Assembly (NCBI GenBank): GCA_028819435.1 | Contig: JAPPLK010000033.1 | Coordinates: 1 to 41,450 of the forward strand | Direction of reading: 5' to 3' | DNA from: Nitrospira sp. | GTDB lineage: Bacteria > Nitrospirota > Nitrospiria > Nitrospirales > UBA8639 | DNA length: 41,450 nt | Part shown: piece after piece, positions 7,877 to 15,312 of the stretch | Layout of the letters: every line of letters starts with the position of its first letter | How positions within the stretch are numbered: position 1 is the first letter of the stretch | Made by a program: the position numbers and the translations under genes | Notes under the pieces: generated by a model | What the model was told of the DNA's origin: nothing | The model's database searches: none | The model's input: only the letters and a program-made list of their open reading frames with translations

Positions 7877-9250
7877 ATGAAACGCATTTTCGGACTGGAG
7901 TGTGAATACGGTCTCACCTTCTCGCCCAATGGCCGGGTGTATCTGCCCATTGAAAAAATCCTGGGATACATCTTCGAAGGGTTGATCCCGAACAGTTGGC
8001 CTTCCAACGCGTTTCTCACGAACGGGGCCAGGTTTTATCAGGACACGGGGTGTCATCCCGAATATGCCACACCGGAATGTGATGACATTTTCGAGTTGGT
8101 GGTGCATGAAAAAGCCGGCGAGCGGATACTCGAATCATGCCTGCCGGCGGCTGAAGAACGTCTCCGGGAAGAAGGCCTTGCCGGCGACATCTACATTTTC
8201 AAGAACAACACGGATTCCCTGGGGAATACCTACGGGTGCCATGAAAACTTCCTGATGCAGCGTGACGTGGATTTTTGGAAAGTGGCCGAACAGCTCATCC
8301 CGTTTTTCGTGACGCGACAGATTTATTCAGGCGCGGGGAAAGTGCTCAAGGTCTCGGGTAAACCGCACTACTTCCTGTCCCAGCGGGCCCAGCACATTCA
8401 TGAAAAAACCTCGTCTTCCACCACCTCGTCCCGCAGCATCATCAACACGCGGGATGAACCACATGCCGACGCCGAAAAGTATCGACGTCTCCATATCATT
8501 CTTGGAGATTCGAATATGTCGGAGTTTGCCACGTACCTGAAGATCGGCACCGCGGACTTGGTGTTGTCCATGATCGAGGCCGGGTATTTTATCAGGAGCA
8601 TTGAATTGGAAGATCCCGTCAAGGCCATCAGGGAAATTTCCCGGGACCCCACGTTGAAGAAAAAGGTGAAGCTGGATGACGGGCGGGAGTTTTCCGCGCT
8701 GGAGATCCAGCGCATCTACCTGGAAAAGGCCTCGGAATTTCTCCATGCCCGGCCCTATGACAAGGTGCTGGCCGACGTCCTGACTGAATGGGAACGCGTG
8801 TTGAATGCGTTGGAGGATGATCCCGTGCAGTTGGTGCGGGAGATCGATTGGGTGACAAAACGCTGGCTCATCCAGTCATACATTGAGAGAAAAGGGTGTG
8901 GGTGGGATGACCCGCGGGTGGCGATGATGGACCTGCAATATCACGACGTGAACCGGAAGCGCGGGCTTTATTACATTTTGGAGGCGCACGAAAAGACGGT
9001 GAAGATGGTGGATGAGGAAGCCGTGGAACGCGCCACGTCCATGCCACCTCAATCCACCCGCGCCAAGGTGCGAGGCGACTTTATCCGGTTCGCCCGGGCC
9101 AAGAACCGATCCTACACGGTCGACTGGACGTACTTGAAATTAAACGGCTATTGGGAAGAAACGATCTTGTGCATGGATCCCTTTTGTGCGTTCAACCGGC
9201 GGGTGGATGAACTGTTGGCCCAGGTGTCTCCCGCTTCCCTCCGGATGTGA
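7877..9250 (+). CDS. pafA: Pup/UBact--protein ligase PafA
   Basis: PafA attaches the C-terminal glutamate of Pup (or a UBact-type modifier) to substrate lysines using ATP. The 457-residue product starts MKRIFGLECEYG, the canonical PafA N-terminus. It keeps the catalytic Asp in FYQDTGCHPEYATPEC and has KNNTDSLGNTYGCHENF, INTRDEPHAD and GDSNMSEFATYLK. Its segment FIRFARAKNRSYTVDWTYLK is the C-terminal substrate/Pup-binding domain found in PafA. It is clearly distinct from the dop paralogue upstream. The ATG at 7877 follows ACATGAGTTT without a clear ribosome site. The M23 peptidase start is one base past its stop. Confidence 0.94.
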   Translation: MKRIFGLECEYGLTFSPNGRVYLPIEKILGYIFEGLIPNSWPSNAFLTNGARFYQDTGCHPEYATPECDDIFELVVHEKAGERILESCLPAAEERLREEGLAGDIYIFKNNTDSLGNTYGCHENFLMQRDVDFWKVAEQLIPFFVTRQIYSGAGKVLKVSGKPHYFLSQRAQHIHEKTSSSTTSSRSIINTRDEPHADAEKYRRLHIILGDSNMSEFATYLKIGTADLVLSMIEAGYFIRSIELEDPVKAIREISRDPTLKKKVKLDDGREFSALEIQRIYLEKASEFLHARPYDKVLADVLTEWERVLNALEDDPVQLVREIDWVTKRWLIQSYIERKGCGWDDPRVAMMDLQYHDVNRKRGLYYILEAHEKTVKMVDEEAVERATSMPPQSTRAKVRGDFIRFARAKNRSYTVDWTYLKLNGYWEETILCMDPFCAFNRRVDELLAQVSPASLRM

Positions 9251-9251
9251 C

Positions 9252-10169
9252 ATGAATTTTCCTGTTTTTTCGTCCCGTGCGACCGTTCGTCCGTGGCTTG
9301 TGGTACTGGTGTTGGTGCTGGCGAGCGTGTTCCCGATCAGCCTGTTGTTCAAGGAAGGGCCGCAGTACTCCGTGGGAGCCGACGGACAAGTCAGCGGCAA
9401 ACAAGGGAAAGTGGTGCTGGTGACGATCTCCGTCAAGGACCGGCCGGACCGGGTCAAAGGGCAATTTTTACAACGCACGCTGACTTTTTTCCCGGTCCAG
9501 GACCACACGTATGCCGGACTGTTGGGATTGGATATGCAGGACCGCCCCGGCCGGTATGAACTCACAATCGACGTCGTCTATCCCCAGCGGACGGAACGCC
9601 GTAGCCTGACGGTGTTGGTCATGAAAGAAGAGTATCCCGAGCAACGGTTGACGTTGCCCTCCAAAATGGTAGATCTCGACAAGAAAACCCTGGCGCGGGT
9701 CAAAACCGAATCCAAAGCCGTTCACGAGGCTTTTGCGGGTTTCGTGCCGCATCCCCTGTGGAAGGGCCAGTTTGTGGAGCCGGTCCGGGGTAAAATCTCC
9801 GGGCGATTCGGCAGTCGCCGGGTCATCAATGGCCAACCCAGAAAACCCCATAGCGGTGAAGACATCGCGGCACCCAAAGGAACGCCCGTCGTCGCCATGA
9901 ACGATGGAATCGTGCGCCTCACCGCGGATCAATTCTTTTCGGGAAAAGGGGTGATCGTGGATCATGGGGTCGGTCTCTTTTCGATGTATTTTCACCTATC
10001 CAGCGTGGACGTCGAGCATGGCCAGGTCGTGAAAAAAGGGCAGGTGATCGGGAAGGTCGGCTCCACGGGACGGGCGACCGGCCCGCATCTCCATTGGGGC
10101 GTGCGCCTGAACGGAGCACGGGTTGATCCTTATTCGTTGCTTGCTGTGAGCGTTGACGCCCAATCGTAA
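9252..10169 (+). CDS. Membrane-anchored M23 metallopeptidase
   Basis: This LysM-less M23 (LytM/NlpD-type) peptidase of 305 residues is predicted to cut peptidoglycan cross-bridges in the periplasm. It starts with a single hydrophobic anchor (WLVVLVLVLASVFPISLLF, about 14-32), continues with a beta-rich region and ends in an M23 domain. The zinc ligands are intact: HSGED (His200, Asp204) and HLHWG (His279 and His281). The ATG lies one base after the pafA stop, which indicates a shared transcript and translational coupling to the modifier ligase. The in-frame region upstream that overlaps pafA is not needed. Confidence 0.88.
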   Translation: MNFPVFSSRATVRPWLVVLVLVLASVFPISLLFKEGPQYSVGADGQVSGKQGKVVLVTISVKDRPDRVKGQFLQRTLTFFPVQDHTYAGLLGLDMQDRPGRYELTIDVVYPQRTERRSLTVLVMKEEYPEQRLTLPSKMVDLDKKTLARVKTESKAVHEAFAGFVPHPLWKGQFVEPVRGKISGRFGSRRVINGQPRKPHSGEDIAAPKGTPVVAMNDGIVRLTADQFFSGKGVIVDHGVGLFSMYFHLSSVDVEHGQVVKKGQVIGKVGSTGRATGPHLHWGVRLNGARVDPYSLLAVSVDAQS

Positions 10170-10195
10170 CCGGTTCTTCGACGTGTATCCATGAA

Positions 10196-10337
10196 GGAAC
10201 CTCTGATTTATTGTGATAGCGGGATGCAGGGCAAGGCGTCCCGGAGCGAAACCCGAGGCTTATCATCGAGATAGGTGAGGGTTGAGTGAGGACACAACGC
10301 AGCCATGCGCCCGATAGTGCAGTAAATCAGAGGTTCC
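10196..10337 (+). mobile_element. 142-bp MITE-like element inserted in a start codon
   Basis: This is a complete element with 15-bp perfect terminal inverted repeats (GGAACCTCTGATTTA) extending imperfectly to about 30 bp. It is flanked by the direct repeat TGAA (10192-10195 and 10338-10341), the mark of a transposition event. It encodes no transposase, so it must be mobilised in trans; the 4-bp duplication fits IS5-type elements but the family is not identified. Removing the element and one TGAA restores ATGAACAACGTC, the expected start of the downstream LOG gene. The element itself carries AGGTGAGGG (10273-10281) and a GTG (10286) in frame with that gene. Confidence 0.9.
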
Positions 10338-10876
10338 TGAACAACGTCTGTGTGTTTTGTGGCTCCAGTCCCGGCTCGAACATTCGGTACGCCGAGATCG
10401 CTGGGCTGCTGGGCAAAGAACTGGCGGCACGCGGGATGGGCTTGGTCTATGGGGGTGGCAACATCGGGCTCATGGAGGTGCTGGCGAACGCCTGTCGAGC
10501 CGGGAACGGCCGGGTGACCGGCGTCATTCCGGAATTCATGGTACACAAACAATGGGCCCGGCACGACGTGTCAGCGCTTCACGTAGTCGGATCAATGCAT
10601 GAACGCAAGGCCCTCATGGCGGATCTGGCCGACGCCTTTATCGCGTTGCCCGGCGGCTACGGGACCCTGGAGGAATTTTGTGAGATGATTACCTGGCGCC
10701 AACTCGAGTTGCATCGGAAACCCTGTGGCCTGTTGAACGTGGACGGATTTTACGATCTCTTCCTGGCGTTTCTGGATCATCAGACCCGCGAAGGATTCTT
10801 GGCTCCGGACAATCGAGCGTTGATCCGCGTCGCCGCCGATCCGGCAACGTTGCTGGATCTTTTGAATGACGCCTGA
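10286..10876 (+). CDS. LOG-family protein (cytokinin riboside monophosphate phosphoribohydrolase-like)
   Basis: This Rossmann-fold protein of the TIGR00730/LOG group hydrolyses nucleoside 5'-monophosphates to base and ribose phosphate. It has VCVFCGSSPGS, the GGGNIGLM loop, and the signature PGGYGTLEEFCEMITW. The family normally begins a few residues before VCVFCG. Here the ancestral ATG (10191) is separated from its gene by the 142-bp element, and reading from it runs into a TAG inside the element. The best current start is GTG 10286 inside the element, with AGGTGAGGG four bases upstream, adding 18 foreign residues. The product would be 196 residues. Confidence 0.88.
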   Translation: MRTQRSHAPDSAVNQRFLNNVCVFCGSSPGSNIRYAEIAGLLGKELAARGMGLVYGGGNIGLMEVLANACRAGNGRVTGVIPEFMVHKQWARHDVSALHVVGSMHERKALMADLADAFIALPGGYGTLEEFCEMITWRQLELHRKPCGLLNVDGFYDLFLAFLDHQTREGFLAPDNRALIRVAADPATLLDLLNDA

Positions 10877-11201
10877 ACCAGATATTGCTCTACCGACCAA
10901 CGGACAGGCACAGGGGCCTGTCCCTACGTTAAAAGAGAGGAACTGAAGAGACACCCTCTCCCCATTGTGGGAGAGGGTTGGGGTGAGGGGGGCTTTCCGA
11001 AGAGGGAAAAGTCGGGAGGGCAGACCGTATTTGTAGCTGCCGCATCTTATGCGGCCAAGAAGAAGCGCCATAAGATGGCGCGGCTACAAAGATTACAACT
11101 CTACCCCTCCTATCCTCCCCTTACAAAGAGGAGGAAAAAAGAATGAGGGCCATGCGGGGTAGGTAAAGGGCAGGAATGAAATAGCCCGGTTCAGGGGTTC
11201 C
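10877..11201. repeat. Convergent intergenic region with four repeat families
   Basis: Between two convergent genes lie, in order: GGACAGGCACAGGGGCCTGTCC (10902-10923), the CCCTCTCCCC-loop-GGGAGAGGG palindrome (10954-10978), and a long imperfect palindrome with TTTGTAGC/GCTACAAA ends (11030-11090). The last is the CCTCCCCTTACAAAGAGGAGG type (11114-11134). No coding sequence is visible. They could act together as two-way transcription barriers, but none has a convincing U-run. Confidence 0.6.
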
Positions 11202-12026
11202 CTAGTAGGCCGGTGGTCGCGAGAGCGGCTCGCTCGTCACCAATTCCACGACTCGTAGATTGTCGAAAGCGAATTTCCCGTCCCCGGTGGTCATGATTCC
11301 GATCCGGCCCGTCCGCAACTTGGAGTCATACACGGAAAGGAAGAATTGGTTGTCAAATGAAATCTCGAAAAAATCCTTGCTGACGATCGTATTTCTCTGG
11401 ACCCGCAGGAAATGCCACGGGGTTCGTTTTTTCGGCAGGACTTCGTGCTCCTTGATCAGGACGGGTTTCCCGTCGTCAAAACGATAGGCCTTGAGCATGT
11501 TGCTGGCCGGATACACGATGACGGCATAGAAATTGTCGAGATCCTGGAAGTTCAGTATCAGTCCGGCTGCAGCAGTCGGTGTCCCGAGTTGTGAAAGCAT
11601 GCCCACCGAAAGGTCGAGGTATTCCACGTGAATCGTGTCGTTGACGAGCAGTTGATAACAGCCGGGTTTTGAACAGGAGGTCGGTTGAAGCAGCGCGTGA
11701 GTACGGCTGGGAGCGCCGTCATCCGTTATAATTGTCCATTCCCCCGGGTATCCGTCTCCCAGGGTATGGGAGGAAAACCCCGGTGGGAGTGCCGCATCAA
11801 GGTGTTTTTCAAAAGTCCATTCCTCAAAAATCGGAGGAGTGTGCCGCAAGACGGCGCGGGGCAGTTCCTTCAAGGGCTCGGCGTCTTCAGCGAAAAGATC
11901 GGAAACGCCCGCACACAGGGTAAGGGCCGCGGCTGCGAAACCGAGCATGAGGCTGCGAGAAAGAAGTTTCCCGGAAGGTTGCCGGGAAAGAATACGAGAA
12001 GGCTGAAATGAGACTCTGTTATACAT
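11202..12026 (-). CDS. Secreted lectin-like (LamG/concanavalin-fold) protein
   Basis: The protein of about 274 residues has an N-terminal signal peptide (hydrophobic LMLGFAAAALTLCAGVSDLF ahead of AEDAEP). The remainder looks like one beta-jelly-roll domain: FEEWTFEKHLDAALPPGF, GLILNFQDLDNFYAVIVYP, FEISFDNQFFLSVYDSKL and RIGIMTTGDGKFAFDNLRV. This pattern is typical of LamG/DUF1080-like carbohydrate-binding folds, in which the DNFYAV and GRIG...FDNLRV segments are conserved. No catalytic motif is seen, so binding or a structural role in the periplasm is more likely than hydrolysis. Start choice between ATG 12026 and GTG 12038 is open. The gene stands alone. Confidence 0.6.
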   Translation of the reverse strand: MYNRVSFQPSRILSRQPSGKLLSRSLMLGFAAAALTLCAGVSDLFAEDAEPLKELPRAVLRHTPPIFEEWTFEKHLDAALPPGFSSHTLGDGYPGEWTIITDDGAPSRTHALLQPTSCSKPGCYQLLVNDTIHVEYLDLSVGMLSQLGTPTAAAGLILNFQDLDNFYAVIVYPASNMLKAYRFDDGKPVLIKEHEVLPKKRTPWHFLRVQRNTIVSKDFFEISFDNQFFLSVYDSKLRTGRIGIMTTGDGKFAFDNLRVVELVTSEPLSRPPAY

Positions 12027-12324
12027 AAATTTCACCACACGAAAAAAGATTTGCCAATAGGTTTGCTGGTGGGATCATACGAAGAACAAGCCTCTTGCTG
12101 CAAGGTGACAAAAGGAGGTGGGAAATCTTCTTGCGGACTTGCCGCCTCTACCCCAAGGGATGAAAAGGGAGTATTGGCGGACGGCGGGGCGGAGGGCAGG
12201 CACAGGGGCCTGCCCCTACAAATAATACACGGGCTCTCCTCAGCCCGTAGGGGACGGCCCCCGTGCCGTCCCGAATGGGTGGTGCCGCTACACTAGAGGG
12301 AACCGGGCATTCATTTTCGTATCA
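12027..12324. repeat. Repeat-bearing spacer between divergent genes
   Basis: The region holds two tandem members of the GGGGCAGGCCCCTGTGCC family in different versions: GGGCAGGCACAGGGGCCTGC (12197-12216) and CCCGTAGGGGACGGCCCCCG (about 12243-12262, continuing into TGCCGTCCCG). No open frame with a family match is seen. Promoters for both divergent neighbours must lie here, but I could not pick one with confidence. Confidence 0.5.
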
Positions 12325-13092
12325 ATGACAGACGCGGGTATCGTTGGCTATTTCCATATTCATACGCCTGTGCCGCAGATGAGACCAAAACAGTGGCCAA
12401 GTGTCATGCCAACAGGTGAACGGGTGGCGTGGCTGGCGTTGGTGCCGATTGGTCTGACAATAGGCTTTTATTTTCTTCCGGCTTCGACGCAACAGAACCT
12501 GTTCCTGCAATTCTTGCCGCAGTTCGCCGCATATGGGGTGCTGTTCATTTGGTGGAAAGCCAATACCGACGTACTGCCGGCCTTGGGACTTTCTCGGGAT
12601 AGATCGACCCTCGGCGTGGGGTGGGGAATCGGTACGGGGTGTCTCCTGGGAGTCGTCAACTCGACCGTCATCCTGTGGGTGGTGCCGGCTCTCGGTGGCG
12701 ACGTGTTGTTTCTGGCCGGCACGCCTCATGCACGGATGCCCCTGTTCGTGATGATCCCCTGGTTCACGGTCCTGGTCGCGGTCGCTGTTGAATTGAATTT
12801 CCGAGGATTTCTCCTGGGCCGGTTGGAGTATTGCTGTTGCCGGTGGCTGCCGGTAACGAGTGCACGCGGCCTTCGCCTTGGTTCGATCGTAGCGATGGTG
12901 GTGTCGGCCTTGGTATTTGCATTCGATCCATTCATGGTGATGACGTTTCGGCATCTTCACTGGATTGCCGTCTGGGACGGACTCATTTGGGCGGGACTCT
13001 TTTTGCGGTGGAGAAATCTGGCAACCGTGATTGCAGCTCATGCCATCGAGGTGATGATCCTGTATCTCAGCGTGAAAACGGCACTCGCGTGA
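12325..13092 (+). CDS. CPBP-like (CAAX/bacteriocin-processing) membrane protein
   Basis: The 255-residue product has about seven hydrophobic helices. The segment VAVELNFRGFLLGRL resembles motif 1 of CPBP intramembrane proteases (EExxxR), but only one of the two glutamates is present. Candidates for the later motifs are FRHLH and HAIEV near the C-terminus. CPBP proteins cleave prenylated or membrane-bound substrates, but with an incomplete motif 1 the activity here is uncertain. The ATG at 12325 has no strong ribosome site; ATG 12406 (MPTGERVAW) would start directly before the first helix. It is followed by a long repeat-filled gap. Confidence 0.55.
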   Translation: MTDAGIVGYFHIHTPVPQMRPKQWPSVMPTGERVAWLALVPIGLTIGFYFLPASTQQNLFLQFLPQFAAYGVLFIWWKANTDVLPALGLSRDRSTLGVGWGIGTGCLLGVVNSTVILWVVPALGGDVLFLAGTPHARMPLFVMIPWFTVLVAVAVELNFRGFLLGRLEYCCCRWLPVTSARGLRLGSIVAMVVSALVFAFDPFMVMTFRHLHWIAVWDGLIWAGLFLRWRNLATVIAAHAIEVMILYLSVKTALA

Positions 13093-13431
13093 TCTTCCCG
13101 GCGTCGTTGACGGATGGGACAGGAAATTTGCACTTGGGCGAGTCCTGGTGTCAGAGTAGGTCGGATCAGCCCTTCGACTACCCTCAAGACCGATGGCTTC
13201 TCCCCCCCGTTAGTCCTGAGCGTAGCGTTAGCGAAGTCGAAGGACGCGAAGGACGAACGGGTGCCTCTCCGATCACCCTGAGCGTAAGGCGCCACGCGCC
13301 TGGAGTCGAAGGGCGCTCAGGACAGGCATCGCGTAATCCGGCATGTTCTGGCTTCGTCAAACGACGATGATGTCAGGTTACGCTTCGCTAACCTGACCTA
13401 CGGGGTTAAAAATTATATAAGGACCCACGCC
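13093..13431. repeat. Intergenic repeat cluster
   Basis: This non-coding stretch contains two members of the repeat built on CCTGAGCG...GAAGTCGAAGGAC (about 13208-13260 and 13275-13322, one with the variant GGCGCCACGCGCCTGGAGTC) and a hairpin CAGGTTA-CGCTTCGC-TAACCTG (13375-13396). A fragment of the first type also occurs upstream of prcB. The last 30 bases (AATTATATAAGGACC) carry a TATATA-like -10 and the AAGGA ribosome site of the next gene. Confidence 0.6.
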
Positions 13432-13857
13432 ATGGAAGAACTTGTCAAACCGATCGTACAGGCCTTTTTGGTGTGCGATTCCGTGATCCTGGACAGTTTT
13501 ACCAGGAAGAAGAGCATCATCGGCACGTTCACGCACTTGTGGGCGCCACGATTTCCCTGCCAGCATCCCCAGATGGGCGTCTATTTCTGTTTGACGGACG
13601 CGGAAGGGCAGTATGAATTCGAACTCCGTCTCGTGTATTTGGATCAGGATCAACTCATCGGGACCGCGTCATTGCCGCCGGTTGAAATCAAGGACCGGCT
13701 GCAGATTCACGATTTTGGCGTAAATCTTCCTGCCTTAGTCTTTCCGGCACCGGGCCGGTATGAGTTCCGATTGTTTGCGAATGGGTATTTCGTGACCCAA
13801 AAAGACTTCAACGTGATTCAACAAACCCCTCAGCAACCCAACCCCGACTCTCCGTAG
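13432..13857 (+). CDS. DUF6941-type conserved protein
   Basis: This 141-residue protein appears to be all-beta: AFLVCDSVILDSFTRKKSII, FPCQHPQMGVYFCLTDAEG, FELRLVYLDQDQLIG, LPALVFPAPGRYEFRLFANG and FVTQKDFNVIQ. The pattern is that of the DUF6941 family of immunoglobulin-like small proteins found mainly in environmental bacteria; function is unknown. There is no signal peptide or membrane segment, so it is probably cytosolic. The ATG follows AAGGACCCACGCC. Repeats on both sides suggest it is transcribed alone. Confidence 0.6.
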   Translation: MEELVKPIVQAFLVCDSVILDSFTRKKSIIGTFTHLWAPRFPCQHPQMGVYFCLTDAEGQYEFELRLVYLDQDQLIGTASLPPVEIKDRLQIHDFGVNLPALVFPAPGRYEFRLFANGYFVTQKDFNVIQQTPQQPNPDSP

Positions 13858-14001
13858 GCGTGCCAACGTGACAGAAGACGTCCCCTACCGTTCCCATTGA
13901 TGTCTCCAGCCATGTAGGCCCCCCCGTGGTTGTCCATCGCGGAATAGCCCATCCCTTCGGGACGGCACAGGGGCCGTCCCCTACATAAGCAAACGCGGGC
14001 C

Positions 14002-14028
14002 TTGACTTTCAACGGCCGGGATTTATCT
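14002..14028 (+). promoter_or_regulatory. Possible promoter of hsp20
   Basis: TTGACT at 14002-14007 and TTATCT at 14023-14028 are 15 bases apart, which is short for sigma70. The upstream CCTTGACTTTC also loosely resembles the sigma32 -35 element (CTTGAAA), but no CCCCATnT -10 follows. No CIRCE operator is visible. This is a tentative call. Confidence 0.3.
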
Positions 14029-14085
14029 GGAACATAGAAGCGCTTCAAGAGAAACAGGATAAGACAACGAAAGAGGAGGTGCGAT

Positions 14086-14526
14086 ATGTTGGTCAAATGG
14101 AATCCGTTTCAAGAACTCGAACGAACCATGGGTTGGTGGAACACGCAACCGTTTCGGCGTCCTCAATGGGATGATCCGCAAGAGTCGGAGAATAATTGGG
14201 TTCCGCCGGTGAACGTCTATGAAGACAAAGAACACTTATTCATCGAAGCCCAATTGCCGGGTATCGACATGCAGGACGTGAAGATCTCCGTAACCGACCA
14301 CACGTTACAGCTTCACGGAGAACGAAAAGAGGAACGCACGGAAAATCAGGACAGCTATCATTTCCGTGAAGCCCGGTATGGAACGTTTGCCCGGAGTTTC
14401 CGTCTTCCCGACTACGTGAACCCGAATCAGGCCACGGCGCGTTACGAGAAAGGTGTGCTGACCATCCAGGTTCCCAAACGGGAAGAAACCAAGCCCAAAT
14501 CAATCGTGATCGACGTCAAGGGCTAA
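14086..14526 (+). CDS. hsp20: Hsp20/alpha-crystallin small heat-shock protein
   Basis: This ATP-independent holdase of 146 residues binds unfolding proteins under heat or stress. The N-terminal arm MLVKWNPFQELERTMGWW precedes the alpha-crystallin domain (about 45-140), with PGIDMQDVKISVTDHTLQLH and the conserved end YEKGVLTIQVPK. The ribosome site GAGGAGGTGCGAT is very strong, suggesting high expression. A terminator follows directly, so the gene is monocistronic. Confidence 0.92.
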   Translation: MLVKWNPFQELERTMGWWNTQPFRRPQWDDPQESENNWVPPVNVYEDKEHLFIEAQLPGIDMQDVKISVTDHTLQLHGERKEERTENQDSYHFREARYGTFARSFRLPDYVNPNQATARYEKGVLTIQVPKREETKPKSIVIDVKG

Positions 14527-14555
14527 AGAGCGTCTGCGCTGAACGTGCCGGTGCC

Positions 14556-14601
14556 GCTTCCCCCACTCCCCCCTTGCGGGGGAGTCGGGGAGCCTCTTTT
14601 T
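14556..14601 (+). terminator. Rho-independent terminator of hsp20
   Basis: The arms GCTTCCCCCACTCCCCC and GGGGGAGTCGGGGAGCC form a long GC-rich stem around CTTGC. CTCTTTTT follows on the + strand. It lies about 30 bp after the hsp20 stop. Confidence 0.7.
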
Positions 14602-14694
14602 CCCCTCAGGGTTTCTTGTGAAAAATGTCCTGCTCGTTTAATCTGCCCCTCCTGATTGAGGTTGTCCCGTTCGGTCAATACCAGGAGGAAACGA

Positions 14695-15120
14695 GTGATT
14701 GTTGTCACGCCCCAGCTAGTGATTCCTGAACAGGAACTCCGCTTTCGCGCGTCCCGCAGTAGTGGGCCGGGCGGGCAAAACGTCAACAAGGTGAATACGC
14801 GCGTGACGTTGCATTTTGACGTCCGGCGTTCACCGTCGTTGACCGCTTCGCAAAAGTCCGTGATCAGCAGAAAGCTCCAAACCCGGATCAACAAAGAGGG
14901 AGTGTTGTATCTGCACGCCCAACGGGCTGCAAGCCAAGCCCTGAATCGAGCCGACTTGGTCGACAAACTCCGTCGTCTCTTGCGCGAAGCTTTGGCTCCT
15001 CAAAAGGTTCGAAAAGAAACCCGCGTCTCCCAACGTTCGATTGAAGAACGACTGGATCAGAAAAAACAGCGAGGACGGGTCAAGCAATTGCGTCATCAAC
15101 CCATCCGGGTGGACGATTGA
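14695..15120 (+). CDS. arfB: Peptidyl-tRNA hydrolase ArfB (YaeJ/ICT1 type)
   Basis: ArfB rescues ribosomes stalled without a stop codon by hydrolysing peptidyl-tRNA. The class I release-factor core carries GGQ (residues 26-28) within SRSSGPGGQNVNKVNTRVTL. The C-terminal tail is basic (KKQRGRVKQLRHQPIR) and would enter the empty mRNA channel. No stop-codon recognition domain is present. The product is 141 residues, the usual size. I chose GTG 14695 because AGGAGGAA lies four bases upstream; the upstream ATG at 14656 has no such site. Confidence 0.92.
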   Translation: MIVVTPQLVIPEQELRFRASRSSGPGGQNVNKVNTRVTLHFDVRRSPSLTASQKSVISRKLQTRINKEGVLYLHAQRAASQALNRADLVDKLRRLLREALAPQKVRKETRVSQRSIEERLDQKKQRGRVKQLRHQPIRVDD

Positions 15121-15312
15121 CCATGCACAAGAATCTCCCATGCGGGTTTACCCACTGCACCTCCAAGAGATGCAAATGACCAGGTTGTCATCCTGAGCGA
15201 AGCGAAAGGATCTGCTTTTCGAGGCGTTCGGTTGTTGGGCGAGAGATTCTTCGCCTTCGGCTCAGAATGACAGATACGTGTTATTTCCATACCACCTGAC
15301 AAGGAGCATTGC
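15121..15312. repeat. Dispersed inverted repeat between arfB and the peptidase gene
   Basis: About 85 bases (15187-15271) form the widespread dispersed repeat with ends GTCATCCTGAGCGAAGCG and CTTCGGCTCAGAATGAC, which fold back on each other. The ribosome site AAGGAG of the next gene follows at 15301-15306. Confidence 0.6.

Noticed and set aside
12322-13041. 239-codon minus-strand frame opposite the CPBP-like gene
   Set aside because: The peptide is rich in His, Arg, Gln and Pro without hydrophobic core patterns, typical of an antisense shadow; the plus strand encodes coherent membrane helices.
14086-14526. CIRCE or other heat-shock operator before hsp20
   Set aside because: No TTAGCACTC-type inverted repeat is present in the upstream region.
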